Assembly: GCA_021733645.1 (NCBI GenBank)
Contig: JAHREJ010000001.1
Span: 106,609 to 170,608, forward strand
Reading direction: 5' to 3'
DNA from: Bacillus subtilis subsp. subtilis
GTDB lineage: Bacteria > Pseudomonadota > Gammaproteobacteria > Xanthomonadales > Xanthomonadaceae
Length of the DNA: 64,000 nt
How positions within the stretch are numbered: position 1 is the stretch's first letter; each line of letters opens with the position of its first letter. Below the pieces are notes generated by a model. It saw nothing but the letters and a program-made list of their open reading frames with translations, searched no databases and was not told where the DNA came from. Shown piece by piece: positions 1 through 11,843 of this stretch. Made by a program: the position numbers and the translations under genes.

Positions 1-185
1 TCGGCGGCCGCCAGGGCCTGCATCACCGCCCAGGTGGCATCACTGCTGCCATCATCGATGTACAACACCCGCCCATCGATGCCGTCCAGCCCCTCCAGCA
101 CCACGCGCAGCCGCGGATGCAGCAACGGCAGTGCCAGGGCTTCATTGTGGGCAGCGATGACCAGGGTGAGGCGTTGGGCAGTCAT
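1..185 (-). CDS. Family 2 glycosyltransferase, N-terminal part (cut by window edge)
   Basis: Only the first 61 or so residues are inside the window. They begin MTAQRLTLVIAAHNEA, a beta-strand typical of GT2 (GT-A fold) enzymes, followed by a stretch containing YIDDGSSDAT, the nucleotide-sugar-binding DDGS motif. This is the pattern of dolichol/undecaprenyl-phosphate glycosyltransferases that work at the inner face of the membrane. The gene lies 39 bp downstream of mtgA on the same strand and could be co-transcribed with it. Donor, acceptor and any C-terminal membrane segments cannot be judged from this fragment. Confidence 0.8.
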   Translation of the reverse strand, partial: MTAQRLTLVIAAHNEALALPLLHPRLRVVLEGLDGIDGRVLYIDDGSSDATWAVMQALAAA

Positions 186-224
186 GCCGCGATTGTAGCC
201 TTGCCCCGTCACGATCATGAATCG

Positions 225-974
225 TCAGTCGTCGCCCAGGTATGCGGTGCCGCCCAGCTGCCGCGCCTGCCGCTGGATCCAGGCCGCGCGCCGCTGCACG
301 AACGGTCCCGGCTGGGCGGCGTTGTAGCGCCGGGGCGCCGGCAGCACCGCGGCCAGCCGGGCACTTTCGGCCGGGCTCAGGCGCGCGGCATCCTTGCCCC
401 AGTACTGGCGGGCGGCGGCCTGCGCGCCGTAGATGCCATCCCCGAATTCGGCGATGTTGGCGTACATCTCCAGGATCCGCGATTTGGGCCATAGCGCCTC
501 GATCAGCACCGTGTACCAGACCTCCAGCCCCTTGCGGACCCAACTGCGGCCCTGCCACAGGAACAGGTTCTTGGCCACCTGCTGGCTGATCGTGCTGGCC
601 CCTCGCAACCGCCCGCCCTTGGCGTTGTGGTCGCGCGCCTTTTCGATGGCCTGCAGGTCGAACCCGTTGTGCTCGGGGAAGCGCTGGTCCTCGGCAGCTA
701 CCAGCGAAATCGGCAGGCTCGGCGCCATCTGGTCCAGATCCCGCCACTGGTAATGCAGCCGGTAGTCCCAGTCGCCCTGTCCCAGTGCCTCGCCGTAACG
801 CCACAGCATCACCGTGGACACCGGCGGGTCGATGAAGCGCAGCACCAGCACCTGCAGCACGCTGAAGGCGGCAAACAGGACCGGCAGCCAGAGCAGGCGT
901 TTCCAGCGCCAGCGCCGCGGGCGCGGTGGTTCCAGGCCCGGTTCGGCCTTGAGGTTGCTGCGCTCTGCCCCCAT
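225..974 (-). CDS. mtgA: Monofunctional biosynthetic peptidoglycan transglycosylase MtgA
   Basis: The 249-residue protein polymerises lipid II into glycan strands at the periplasmic face of the inner membrane. One N-terminal membrane anchor (about residues 25-45, [19 protein letters not shown]) precedes a GT51 domain. The catalytic glutamate lies in [15 protein letters not shown], and the second conserved block is [16 protein letters not shown]. Length matches the MtgA family, and there is no transpeptidase domain, unlike the PBP1b-like gene at 44963-47407. I start at the ATG at 974 because an AAGGA ribosome site precedes it; the frame is open further upstream but there overlaps hslO antisense. 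Confidence 0.95.
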   Translation of the reverse strand: MGAERSNLKAEPGLEPPRPRRWRWKRLLWLPVLFAAFSVLQVLVLRFIDPPVSTVMLWRYGEALGQGDWDYRLHYQWRDLDQMAPSLPISLVAAEDQRFPEHNGFDLQAIEKARDHNAKGGRLRGASTISQQVAKNLFLWQGRSWVRKGLEVWYTVLIEALWPKSRILEMYANIAEFGDGIYGAQAAARQYWGKDAARLSPAESARLAAVLPAPRRYNAAQPGPFVQRRAAWIQRQARQLGGTAYLGDD

Positions 975-1052
975 TAGTGGTGCATCCTTTGCTTGCACGG
1001 TTGTCGGCGCATTATCCGGCAACTGCATCCCACTTCGCGCGCCCATAGAACG

Positions 1053-1946
1053 ATGACTGCCCAATCCGACACCCTTGTCCGTTTCCTGCTCCCCGATGCC
1101 GGCGTCCGCGGCGTGCACGTACACCTCGACGCTACCTGGGCGGAAATCCTCTCGCATGCCGTCTACCCGCCGGGCGCCGTTGAACTGCTTGGCGAAGCCA
1201 GCGTCGCCTCGGCGCTGTTCACCGGCCACACCAAGGTCGACGGGCGCCTGTCGATCCAGCTGCGCAGTAACACGGCCATGCGCACCCTGTTTGCCGAATG
1301 CACCGCTGCCGGCACCCTGCGCGGCATCGTGCAGCTGGCCGACGGTGGCGACGCCCCGCGTGATCTGACCACCCTGGGCGATGACGCACTGCTGGCCATC
1401 ACCATCGAGAACCCGGGCCTGGACCCGCGCGAACCGCAGCGCTACCAGAGCCTGGTGGAGCTGAGCGCGTCGGGCCTGGACGAAGCCTTCGAAGACTACT
1501 TCCGCCAGTCCGAGCAGTTGCCCACGCGCCTGCTGCTGGCCGCCGATGGCCACCGTGCCGCCGGCCTGCTGCTGCAGAAGCTGCCCGGCGATGAAGGCGA
1601 CAACGACGGCTGGTCGCGCGCCAGCGCGCTGTTTGAAACCCTGGGCAAGCAGGAACTGCTGGACGTGGCCGGCAACGACCTGCTGCACCGCCTGTTCCAT
1701 GAAGAGACCCCGGAACTGCTGGGTGAGCGGGCGCTGCGCTTTGACTGCTCCTGCTCGCGTGAGCGGGTGGAAGGCATGCTGCAGTCGCTGGGCCAGGAAG
1801 AAGCCCGCGCGGCCGCCGAACCGACCGGGGCGGTGGAAGTGCGTTGCGAATTCTGCGGGCAGGAGTATCACTTTCCGTTGACGGAGTTCGCCATACTGTT
1901 CAGCGAGTCCGGTGTTTCCTCGCCGGCACCTGAACGGCTTCAGTAA
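1053..1946 (+). CDS. hslO: Redox-regulated holdase chaperone Hsp33
   Basis: Hsp33 is a cytoplasmic chaperone switched on by oxidation and unfolding. The 297-residue length is normal. The C-terminal zinc/redox switch is clear: CSCSRERVE (CxC) followed by [10 protein letters not shown] (CxxC), four cysteines that bind zinc when reduced and form disulfides under hypochlorite or peroxide stress. The ATG at 1053 starts [17 protein letters not shown] and fits the family start; an earlier ATG at 993 would add 20 unlikely residues. The gene is divergent from mtgA with about 80 bp between starts. Confidence 0.95.
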   Translation: MTAQSDTLVRFLLPDAGVRGVHVHLDATWAEILSHAVYPPGAVELLGEASVASALFTGHTKVDGRLSIQLRSNTAMRTLFAECTAAGTLRGIVQLADGGDAPRDLTTLGDDALLAITIENPGLDPREPQRYQSLVELSASGLDEAFEDYFRQSEQLPTRLLLAADGHRAAGLLLQKLPGDEGDNDGWSRASALFETLGKQELLDVAGNDLLHRLFHEETPELLGERALRFDCSCSRERVEGMLQSLGQEEARAAAEPTGAVEVRCEFCGQEYHFPLTEFAILFSESGVSSPAPERLQ

Positions 1947-1982
1947 TCGCCGCACGAGTTTTGTTCTGGGGAGAACGAAGAC

Positions 1983-2011
1983 TTGTTAAGAATTCATAAA
2001 CGCCCTAGGAT
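1983..2011 (+). promoter_or_regulatory. Sigma70-type promoter for the 2066 gene
   Basis: TTGTTA (1983-1988) and TAGGAT (2006-2011) are separated by exactly 17 bp in an AT-rich stretch just after hslO. The expected transcript would start near 2018, about 48 bp ahead of the ATG. This suggests the downstream gene is transcribed on its own and not only by readthrough from hslO. Confidence 0.55.
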
Positions 2012-2065
2012 CAGTGTCCCGCTTCGGCGGGAACTTGTGTTCACCGCTGCTGTCTGAGAGTTCCC

Positions 2066-2926
2066 ATGCGCTCCCTTCTGCGTCTACCGCTGGCCCTTGT
2101 GATCGCCCTCGCCGCGATCACGGGCGCGCATGCGCAGACCAAGCCCCGCCAGGACAGCACGGTGCTGCCGGTGTGGAACAAGGGCAGTGGCAAGGTCGAA
2201 GCCCTGCTGTACCTGGAACCGACCGGCGAACAGGCCGTCGGCGCACGCTGGCACTTCGGCCGCAGTTCGCTCGATGCCGCCTTCGGGTTGTCGTCGGGCG
2301 ATTCGCTCGGCTTGTTGTGCAACAGCAGCCGCGGCACCAGCATCAGCGGCCTGGCCAGTCATTGCATGCTGGCCAGCCTGGGCGATGACGACGACAACAC
2401 CCCACTCAGCCGCCGGGTCAGTGGCACTGCCGCGTTCAACCGCCCCGGCGGTCGATTGGGCATTACCGCCGGCAGCGGCCGTGACACCCTGCCGGCCTGG
2501 CTGGCGGGCCCGAACAAATCACCGGCGCTGCGTGCCGAGCAGAACGACCTGACCGTGTTTGGCCAGAAGAACATCGGTCGCGAAGGCTTCGTATCCATCG
2601 GTGGCACCTACGCCAGAGCACGCCTGGTGCCGTTGTCCGACGCATCCCCGGCGATCGTGGACCGCTGGGACAGCAAGAGCCTGACCATCGGCGCCGGCTA
2701 CGGCAATTTCAGCGGCAACATCATCGGCCGCGTGGTCGATGTCCCCGGCCAGCCGGGCAAGTGGGAAGGCCTGGGTGTCGGCCTCACCTGGCGCACGCCG
2801 TGGAGCGGCCAGCTCACCGTTGGGGCTGAAAACGTGGTGACCCGCGGCAAGAATCCGTTTGCCCCGCGCAATGAAAGTACCGACGAAGGCACGGTGCCTT
2901 ACGTGCGTTACGAGCAGGATCTGTAA
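2066..2926 (+). CDS. Exported protein of unknown function, possibly a small beta-barrel
   Basis: A 286-residue protein with a clear Sec signal peptide (MRSLLRLPLALVIALAAITGAHAQ, cleavage probably after AHA). The mature part is rich in alternating hydrophobic/polar and glycine-containing strands (for example LTIGAGYGNFSGNIIGRVVD and GLGVGLTWRTPWSGQLTVG) and ends YVRYEQDL, which suggests an outer-membrane or periplasmic beta-structure. I recognise no named family or catalytic motif. It has its own promoter and a strong terminator, so it is a single-gene unit. Confidence 0.8.
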   Translation: MRSLLRLPLALVIALAAITGAHAQTKPRQDSTVLPVWNKGSGKVEALLYLEPTGEQAVGARWHFGRSSLDAAFGLSSGDSLGLLCNSSRGTSISGLASHCMLASLGDDDDNTPLSRRVSGTAAFNRPGGRLGITAGSGRDTLPAWLAGPNKSPALRAEQNDLTVFGQKNIGREGFVSIGGTYARARLVPLSDASPAIVDRWDSKSLTIGAGYGNFSGNIIGRVVDVPGQPGKWEGLGVGLTWRTPWSGQLTVGAENVVTRGKNPFAPRNESTDEGTVPYVRYEQDL

Positions 2927-2962
2927 ACGGCCTGCGCCCTGCGGCGCGGCACCGACAGCAGA

Positions 2963-2989
2963 AAACGCGCCCAGGGGCGCGTTTTTTTT
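2963..2989 (+). terminator. Rho-independent terminator
   Basis: The GC-rich hairpin AACGCGCC-CAGG-GGCGCGTT is followed by a run of eight T. It lies about 40 bp after the stop of the exported-protein gene. Confidence 0.85.
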
Positions 2990-3373
2990 GCCCTGCGAAG
3001 CGGCACCGCGTGCCTGCAACCGTGCGCGCGCCGCAGTGTCGCGCGGTGTATCGCCGCCGTTGGCCTGCGCCACGCCGACACGCGCCGACGCGCGCGGACA
3101 CCTGGCGATACAAACCGTTACAAATCAACTGCAACTATTTTCGTCACACCAACTTAACCAACGGGACGAATACCCCCTGAAAATCAACGAGGTCATTGAT
3201 CCACAAGGACTTTGCCGAATTTAACGCAGTTCACACCTTGTATTAACGTGGCTTTAATTCTCTCCAGTCGGCAGTTACTATCGAGTCAGCCTCGTGGTGA
3301 TTGGCGCTCATTTGGTGCCGCCGCAGGCAAACACCCCAGTGAATACCCAAGATTCCCTTGGAGAGAGAGAGCA
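2990..3373 (+). promoter_or_regulatory. 384-bp gene-less leader upstream of the TonB-dependent receptor
   Basis: No credible gene is present here. From about 3110 the composition becomes AT-rich, unlike the surroundings, as expected for a promoter and long 5' leader. One candidate promoter is TTTAAT (3253-3258), 17 bp, TACTAT (3276-3281). A purine-rich GGAGAGAGAGAGC ribosome-binding stretch precedes the ATG at 3374. The promoter assignment is tentative and I see no clear Fur or Zur box. Confidence 0.4.
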
Positions 3374-6277
<2,904 letters not shown>

Positions 6278-6300
6278 GCTGGGCCTGACGTAAGCGATAC

Positions 6301-6332
6301 AGTGGCCCCGGAAACGGGGCCACTTTTTTTTC
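6301..6332 (+). terminator. Rho-independent terminator after the receptor gene
   Basis: AGTGGCCCCG-GAAA-CGGGGCCACT forms a perfect 10-bp stem with a GAAA tetraloop, followed by a T run. It separates the receptor from the hydroxylase gene only 22 bp downstream, so the latter depends on readthrough or on a promoter inside this region. Confidence 0.9.
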
Positions 6333-6353
6333 CCGCACACGACGGTCAAGTCC

Positions 6354-7676
6354 ATGCCCGCCCCTTCATCCCCGCCCCTGGCGGCACTCATCGACCAAGC
6401 CCACCGACTGGTTGCCTCAGGCGATACCGGCGCCGCCGAACGCTGCTTCGAGCAGGTACGTCAACGCGACCCGGACAACCTGCAGGCACTCAATTTCATT
6501 GCCCTGTGCCACAGCGCCCGCGGCCACCACGTGCAAGCCACGACCCTGCTGCAACACGCACTGGCGCTTGCGCCCAAAGACGTGGGCACGCACAAGAACC
6601 TGGCCGTTTCACTGATCCAACAGCAGCAGTACGATGCTGCCGGTCCGTTGCTATCTGCCGCATTGGCGCTGGATCCAGACTTTTTTGTCGCCCGCCTGTA
6701 CCTGGGCTGGGTGCAGGAGCAGCAGCGCCAGCCGCGCCGCGCATTGACCACCTACTTCCTGGCGGTCAACGCGGCCCAGAAGCAGGGCCACTGGCTGAGC
6801 GACGACAGCACCCCTCCCGGGCTGCGCCCTCGCGTTCTGCATGCCATGCAGTTCCTCGCACGCGGCCGGCACGACGTGCTTCGCCGCCTGCTTGCGCCCT
6901 TGCATGCCCGGCATGGCGCCCAGGCGCTGCGACGGGTGGACAAGGCCGTGGACGGCTACCTGGGGCGCCTGCGTCTGCAGACAGCCGGTCCGCTGCAGCG
7001 ACCAAGCTTCCTGTACTTCCCCGAATTGCCGCCCACGCCTTATCTGGAGCGATCACTGTTCCCCTGGTATGAGGCGCTTGAAGACCAGACCGACCTGCTA
7101 CGTGAGGAGCTGTTGTCGGTGCTGGATGAACGCGCACTGCTGCAGCCGTTTCTAGGCGATGCCGGCAATGCTGGCAATGCTGGCGGCCAAAGCTACCTGG
7201 CCGGCGAAACGGATGCGCCCGCGCGCTGGGACGGGTTCTTCTTCCATCGGCACGGCCGGCGCTACGACGACAATTGCGAGCGTTGCCCCCGCACCGCCGC
7301 TGCCCTGCAGGCAACCACGCTGGTGCAGATTCCCGGCCATGCGCCGGAGGCGCTCTATTCGGTGCTGGGTGCCGGCTCGCACATCCGTCCGCACACCGGC
7401 GTGACCAACACCCGCATCGTCACCCACCTGCCCCTCCTGGTGCCAGAGCACTGCGCGCTACGCGTGGCAGGGCAGACCCATGCATGGCAGACGGGGCGCT
7501 GCATCAGCTTCGACGACACCTGGGAGCACGAAGCCTGGAATCGCGGCACCCAGACCCGCGTGGTGCTGCTGTTTGATGTGTGGAACCCGCACCTGACCGA
7601 CATAGAACGCGATGCAGTCGGCCAATTGGTCATGGCCATCGCCGAGTTGAACGGCGCCCAGGTGTTGGTCGAGTAA
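6354..7676 (+). CDS. TPR protein with aspartyl/asparaginyl beta-hydroxylase domain
   Basis: This 440-residue protein has two parts. Residues about 10-150 form tetratricopeptide repeats (GDTGAAERCFEQVRQRDPDN, ALNFIALCHSARGHHVQATT). Residues about 250-420 form an Fe(II)/2-oxoglutarate-type beta-hydroxylase domain: candidate iron ligands are the histidines in GSHIRPHTGVTN and FDDTWEHEAWN, and RIVTHLPLLV likely contributes to 2-oxoglutarate binding. The family hydroxylates Asp/Asn side chains or lipid A acyl chains. It follows a TonB-dependent receptor, but no substrate can be inferred. The run NAGNAGNAGG (near 7160-7190) looks like a small codon-repeat expansion. Confidence 0.85.
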   Translation: MPAPSSPPLAALIDQAHRLVASGDTGAAERCFEQVRQRDPDNLQALNFIALCHSARGHHVQATTLLQHALALAPKDVGTHKNLAVSLIQQQQYDAAGPLLSAALALDPDFFVARLYLGWVQEQQRQPRRALTTYFLAVNAAQKQGHWLSDDSTPPGLRPRVLHAMQFLARGRHDVLRRLLAPLHARHGAQALRRVDKAVDGYLGRLRLQTAGPLQRPSFLYFPELPPTPYLERSLFPWYEALEDQTDLLREELLSVLDERALLQPFLGDAGNAGNAGGQSYLAGETDAPARWDGFFFHRHGRRYDDNCERCPRTAAALQATTLVQIPGHAPEALYSVLGAGSHIRPHTGVTNTRIVTHLPLLVPEHCALRVAGQTHAWQTGRCISFDDTWEHEAWNRGTQTRVVLLFDVWNPHLTDIERDAVGQLVMAIAELNGAQVLVE

Positions 7677-7678
7677 CC

Positions 7679-8281
7679 TCACCCGATCGGGATCAACGTC
7701 TCGATCACATGCTCCACATAGGCCTCGAAATCCTCGCGGGCCTGCTTGGGCTGCTGCAGCTGCAGGGACAACTGCAGGAAGCCCACGTACGCCGCATAGG
7801 CCAGGCGTGCGCGATGCTGCGCGTCGGTGCGGCTCAACCCGGCCTGGCGGAACGAGGCCACCAGGTATTCCAGGCGACGGTGCGAGACGCGGTCGATGAC
7901 CGGGCGCACCATCGGGTGGTCCAGCGCCTTGAGCAGTTCGCTGTAGATGATGTGCGGCTGCACTTCGTGGGCCACCACCTGGAACAGCTGGCGCAGGCGT
8001 GCACGCGGGTCGGGCACGTCTTCCAGGCTGCCGAACACCTGCTCCTGTTCAAACAGTTCCCAGCGCTCCAGGGCGGCCTGCAGCAACGCATCGCGCGAGG
8101 GGAAATGCCAGTAGAAACTGCCCTTGGTAACACCCAGGCGACGCGCCAACGGTTCAACCGCCACCGCGCCAACCCCTTGTTCTGCAATCAGGTCCAGGGC
8201 GGCCTGGGCCCAGTCTTCCGCGCTCAGGCGGCTGTTGCGGCCGGCACGTGGCTCGCCGGCGGAAGCTTCAGGTTCATTCAT
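7679..8281 (-). CDS. TetR/AcrR-family transcriptional regulator
   Basis: A 200-residue TetR regulator. The helix-turn-helix at about residues 25-65 (PLARRLGVTKGSFYWHFPSR) is typical, and the C-terminal 120 residues form the ligand-binding, dimerising domain. It is divergent from an alpha/beta hydrolase-acyl-CoA dehydrogenase operon across 99 bp, so it probably represses that operon and itself. Given the targets, the inducer is likely a fatty acid or acyl-CoA; this is inference. Its stop is 3 bp from the convergent hydroxylase gene. Confidence 0.93.
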   Translation of the reverse strand: MNEPEASAGEPRAGRNSRLSAEDWAQAALDLIAEQGVGAVAVEPLARRLGVTKGSFYWHFPSRDALLQAALERWELFEQEQVFGSLEDVPDPRARLRQLFQVVAHEVQPHIIYSELLKALDHPMVRPVIDRVSHRRLEYLVASFRQAGLSRTDAQHRARLAYAAYVGFLQLSLQLQQPKQAREDFEAYVEHVIETLIPIG

Positions 8282-8330
8282 GCTGCTGATTTAACCATAC
8301 GGCGGAGTTCGTGTCCGCCGGGCGTGCCCA

Positions 8331-8384
8331 CCATACCCCCAAGTATTGACATGCCATCGGGCAGGTCCATACTAACGAGTATGG
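8331..8384 (+). promoter_or_regulatory. Promoter with paired TetR-type operators
   Basis: TTGACA (8346-8351), 16 bp, CATACT (8368-8373) forms a good sigma70 promoter for the hydrolase gene. Overlapping the -10 and the start codon is a perfect inverted repeat CCATACT-AACG-AGTATGG (8367-8384). A second, imperfect copy, CCATACC-CCCA-AGTATTG (8331-8348), overlaps the -35 exactly 36 bp upstream with the same 4-bp spacer. A half-site CCATAC lies at 8295-8300, nearer the regulator. The spacing fits repression by the adjacent TetR protein. Transcription would start at about 8380-8381, on the ATG itself. Confidence 0.7.
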
Positions 8385-9301
8385 TCACTCCTTCTTCTAC
8401 CCTGCCCCGTTTTGACGATGAGCGACTGATCGGCGCGCACGATGCCGTGCTGGCCGCCACCCGCTCCACGCCCGGGCGCCGCGGCACCGTGCTGTTCGCC
8501 CACGGCTTCGGCCAGACCCGGCACGCCTGGACCGCCACCGCGCAGTCGCTGGCCGCCGCCGGTTACCAGACCCTGGCCTACGACGCCCGCGGCCACGGCG
8601 ACTCGGACTGGAACCCGGCCGCGCTGGCCTATCACGGCGAACAGTTCGCCGATGACCTGATCGTCCTGGCCGGCGAACAACCGCAGCCGCCGATCCTGGT
8701 GGCCGCCTCGATGGGCGGCCTGTTCGGTCTGCTTGCCGAATCGCGCTGGCCGGGGCTGTTCTCGGCGATGGTGCTGGTGGATATCACCCCGCGATGGGAT
8801 ACCGCCGGGGTTGAACGCATCCTGATGTTCATGACCGCCCATCCCGACGGCTTCGCCTCGCTGTCGCAGGCCGCCGACGTGATTTCAGCCTATCTGCCGC
8901 ATCGCCCGCGCAAGTCCGAAGACTCCCTGCGTGCCCTGCTGCGCGAGGACGGCCACGGCCGGTGGCGCTGGCATTGGGACCCGCGCCTGGTGGCCGAACT
9001 GGCGCGCGACAGCGAACAACACCAGGACGCGCTGGCTGAAGCGGCGCGCCAGGTGAAATGCCCGTTGCTGCTGGTCAGCGGCGGGCGCAGCACGCTGGTC
9101 ACCCCGCAGACGGTGGCCGAGTTCCTCGCGTTGGTGCCACATGCGCACCATGTGCAGCTGCCGGAGGCCACCCATATGGTTGCCGGTGATGACAACAACG
9201 CCTTTACCGCTACTGTGTTGGACTATCTGGACGTGTTGCCCTCGGCCTCTGCCGTTGCACAGTCCGCCACTACCGAGCACGTCACCGGAGCACGCTCATG
9301 A
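8381..9301 (+). CDS. Alpha/beta hydrolase
   Basis: A 306-residue hydrolase. An HGFGQTRHAW oxyanion block is followed by YDARGHGDSDWNP and a nucleophile-elbow region VAASMGGLFG (catalytic Ser), with a late EATHMVAGDD providing the histidine. The fold fits esterases, lipases or acyl-thioesterases; the substrate is not identifiable. The start at 8381 follows a promoter with essentially no leader and no Shine-Dalgarno sequence. The gene ends in ATGA shared with fadE, so the two are translationally coupled, which suggests release or processing of acyl substrates for beta-oxidation. Confidence 0.88.
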   Translation: MVTPSSTLPRFDDERLIGAHDAVLAATRSTPGRRGTVLFAHGFGQTRHAWTATAQSLAAAGYQTLAYDARGHGDSDWNPAALAYHGEQFADDLIVLAGEQPQPPILVAASMGGLFGLLAESRWPGLFSAMVLVDITPRWDTAGVERILMFMTAHPDGFASLSQAADVISAYLPHRPRKSEDSLRALLREDGHGRWRWHWDPRLVAELARDSEQHQDALAEAARQVKCPLLLVSGGRSTLVTPQTVAEFLALVPHAHHVQLPEATHMVAGDDNNAFTATVLDYLDVLPSASAVAQSATTEHVTGARS

Positions 9302-11778
9302 GCATTGTCGTTCCCTTCCTGGCCATCCTGCTGGCGGGCGCCATCGTCGCCTACCATCGGATGCGGCTGATCACCTGGACGATCGTCAGCGTTGCGCTGC
9401 TGGTCGCCTGCTGGTTCATCCCTTACGTCAACCAGACCGCCACCATCGTGGCTGCCGCCATTGTCGCGGTCATCGCCGTGCCGCTGCTGCTGCCCTTCAT
9501 CCGCAAGCCGCTGCTGACCGCACCGATGATGAAGGTGTTCCGCAAGGTGCTGCCGCCGCTGTCGCAGACCGAGCGCATCGCACTGGAAACCGGCTCGGTG
9601 GGTTTCGAGGGCCAGCTGTTCACCGGTGACCCGGACTGGAACATCCTGCTGAACTACCCCAAGCCGCAGCTCACCGCCGAGGAGCAGGCTTTCCTGGATG
9701 GCCCGGTGGAAGAGCTGTGCAGGATGGTCAACGACTGGGAAATCACCCACGTCTACGCGGACCTGCCGCCGGAACTGTGGAGCTTCATCAAGAAGAACCG
9801 GTTCTTCGGCATGATCATTCCGAAGGAATACGGCGGCCTGGGCTTCAGTGCGCTGGCCCACCACAAGGTGATCCAGAAGCTGGCGTCGGTGTCGAGCGTG
9901 GTCAGCTCCACCGTCGGCGTACCCAACTCGCTGGGCCCGGGCGAACTGCTCAATCATTACGGCACCCAGGCACAGAAGGACCAGTACCTGCCGCGCCTGG
10001 CCGATGGCCGTGAAGTGCCGTGCTTCGGCCTGACCGGTCCGTTCGCCGGTTCGGATGCCACCTCGATCCCCGATTACGGCATCGTCTGCACGGGCGAGTG
10101 GAACGGCGAGCAGGTGCTCGGCGTCAAGCTCACCTTCGACAAGCGCTACATCACCCTGGCCCCGGTGGCCACGCTGATCGGCCTGGCGTTCCGCATGTAC
10201 GACCCGGACGGCCTGATCGGCACCACCCGCGATATCGGCATCACCCTGGCGCTGCTGCCGCGTGATACCGCCGGCGTGGAAATCGGCCGTCGCCACTTCC
10301 CGCTCAACTCGACCTTCCAGAACGGCCCGATCCGCGGCAAGGACGTGTTCATTCCGCTCACCCAGCTGATCGGCGGCGCCGAGAAGGCCGGCAAGGGCTG
10401 GAACATGCTCAACGAGTGCCTGGCCGTGGGCCGCTCGATCACCCTGCCCTCCACCGCCAGTGGCGGTGCCAAGGCCGGCGCGGTGGTGACCGGTGCCTAT
10501 GCGCGCATCCGCAAGCAGTTCGGCCTGTCGGTCGGCCGCTTTGAAGGCGTGGAAGAAGCGCTGGCGCGCATCGGTGGCAAGGCCTACGCGATCAGCGCGC
10601 TGTGCCAGGCCACGGCCGCCGCGGTGGACCGTGGCGATGTGCCGTCGGTACCGTCGGCGATTGCCAAGTATCACTGCACCACCATGAGCCGTGAAGTGAT
10701 CTCGGACATGATGGACGTCATCGGCGGCAAGGGCATCATCCTGGGGCCGCGCAACTTTGCCGGCCGCAGCTGGCAGGCCGCGCCGATCGCCATCACGGTC
10801 GAGGGCGCCAACATCATGACCCGCAGCCTGCTGATCTTCGGCCAGGGTGCGATTCTGTGCCACCCGTGGGTGCTGAAGGAAATGAAGGCCGCGCAGGATC
10901 CGGACACCCGTGCCGGCCTGCAGGCATTCGACCGCAGCCTGTTTGGCCATATCCGCTTTGGCATCTCCAACGCCGTGCGTTCGTTCTGGTTCGGCCTGAC
11001 CGGCGCGCGCTTCGGTGCCGCCCCGGGCGATGCCTACACCCGCCGCTACTTCCGCAAGCTGGACCGGTATTCGGCCAACCTGGCGCTGATGGCCGACATC
11101 TCGATGATGACCCTCGGCGGCAAGCTCAAGTTCAAGGAATCGCTGTCTGGCCGCCTGGGCGACGTGCTGAGTCACATCTACATGACCAGCGCGATGCTCA
11201 AGCGTTACCACGACGAAGGCGCACCGGTGGCCGACCAGCCGCTGCTGGCCTGGGCCTTCCATGACAGCGTGCACACGATTGAAAAGTCGTTGTCGGCGGC
11301 GCTGCGCAACTTCCCGATCCGCCCGATCGGCTGGCTGATGTGGCTGCTGATCTTCCCGTTCGGCCGCCGCGCCGAAGCGCCGGGCGACCGCCTGGGCCAT
11401 CGCGTGGCCGCGCTGCTGATGGCGCCCAACGAAGCCCGCGACCGCCTGGCCAGCGGTGTGTTCCTGACCCCGTGCGAGAACAACCCCGGTGGCCGCATCA
11501 ACAGCTACCTGTCCAAGGCGATCATGGCCGAGCCGGTCGAGCGCAAGTTCATCAAGGCGGTCAAGACCAAGGGTATCGAAGCCCTGGACTTCACCACCCA
11601 GCTGGATGAAGCCGTGGCCGAGGGCGTGATCACCCAGGATGAGCGCACCCTGTTGGAAGAACTGCGTACGCTGACCCTGGAAACCATCACCGTGGACGAT
11701 TTCGATCCGCACGAACTGCGTTCGGCCAGCTACTACGACCGTGAGCGCAAGGCGTCGCCGTCGCAGGAAGCGGCGTGA
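9298..11778 (+). CDS. fadE: Long-chain acyl-CoA dehydrogenase FadE
   Basis: An 826-residue enzyme of the large FadE class (E. coli FadE is about 814 residues) that catalyses the first, FAD-dependent dehydrogenation step of fatty acid beta-oxidation. Two N-terminal membrane segments (residues about 3-20 and 25-45) anchor it to the inner membrane. The acyl-CoA dehydrogenase core follows (PKEYGGLGFSALAHHKV, CFGLTGPFAGSDATSIPDYG), then a C-terminal DUF1974-like region (CENNPGGRINSYLSKAI). It is the second gene of the TetR-controlled operon and ends at a strong terminator. Confidence 0.95.
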   Translation: MSIVVPFLAILLAGAIVAYHRMRLITWTIVSVALLVACWFIPYVNQTATIVAAAIVAVIAVPLLLPFIRKPLLTAPMMKVFRKVLPPLSQTERIALETGSVGFEGQLFTGDPDWNILLNYPKPQLTAEEQAFLDGPVEELCRMVNDWEITHVYADLPPELWSFIKKNRFFGMIIPKEYGGLGFSALAHHKVIQKLASVSSVVSSTVGVPNSLGPGELLNHYGTQAQKDQYLPRLADGREVPCFGLTGPFAGSDATSIPDYGIVCTGEWNGEQVLGVKLTFDKRYITLAPVATLIGLAFRMYDPDGLIGTTRDIGITLALLPRDTAGVEIGRRHFPLNSTFQNGPIRGKDVFIPLTQLIGGAEKAGKGWNMLNECLAVGRSITLPSTASGGAKAGAVVTGAYARIRKQFGLSVGRFEGVEEALARIGGKAYAISALCQATAAAVDRGDVPSVPSAIAKYHCTTMSREVISDMMDVIGGKGIILGPRNFAGRSWQAAPIAITVEGANIMTRSLLIFGQGAILCHPWVLKEMKAAQDPDTRAGLQAFDRSLFGHIRFGISNAVRSFWFGLTGARFGAAPGDAYTRRYFRKLDRYSANLALMADISMMTLGGKLKFKESLSGRLGDVLSHIYMTSAMLKRYHDEGAPVADQPLLAWAFHDSVHTIEKSLSAALRNFPIRPIGWLMWLLIFPFGRRAEAPGDRLGHRVAALLMAPNEARDRLASGVFLTPCENNPGGRINSYLSKAIMAEPVERKFIKAVKTKGIEALDFTTQLDEAVAEGVITQDERTLLEELRTLTLETITVDDFDPHELRSASYYDRERKASPSQEAA

Positions 11779-11800
11779 TCCCGGCAACCACGTAAACAAC

Positions 11801-11830
11801 AACGGCGGACTTCGGTCCGCCGTTTTTTTT
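11801..11830 (+). terminator. Rho-independent terminator after fadE
   Basis: AACGGCGGAC-TTCG-GTCCGCCGTT is a perfect 10-bp stem with the very stable TTCG tetraloop, followed by an eight-T run. Confidence 0.93.
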
Positions 11831-11843
11831 GAGAGGCACGTGC

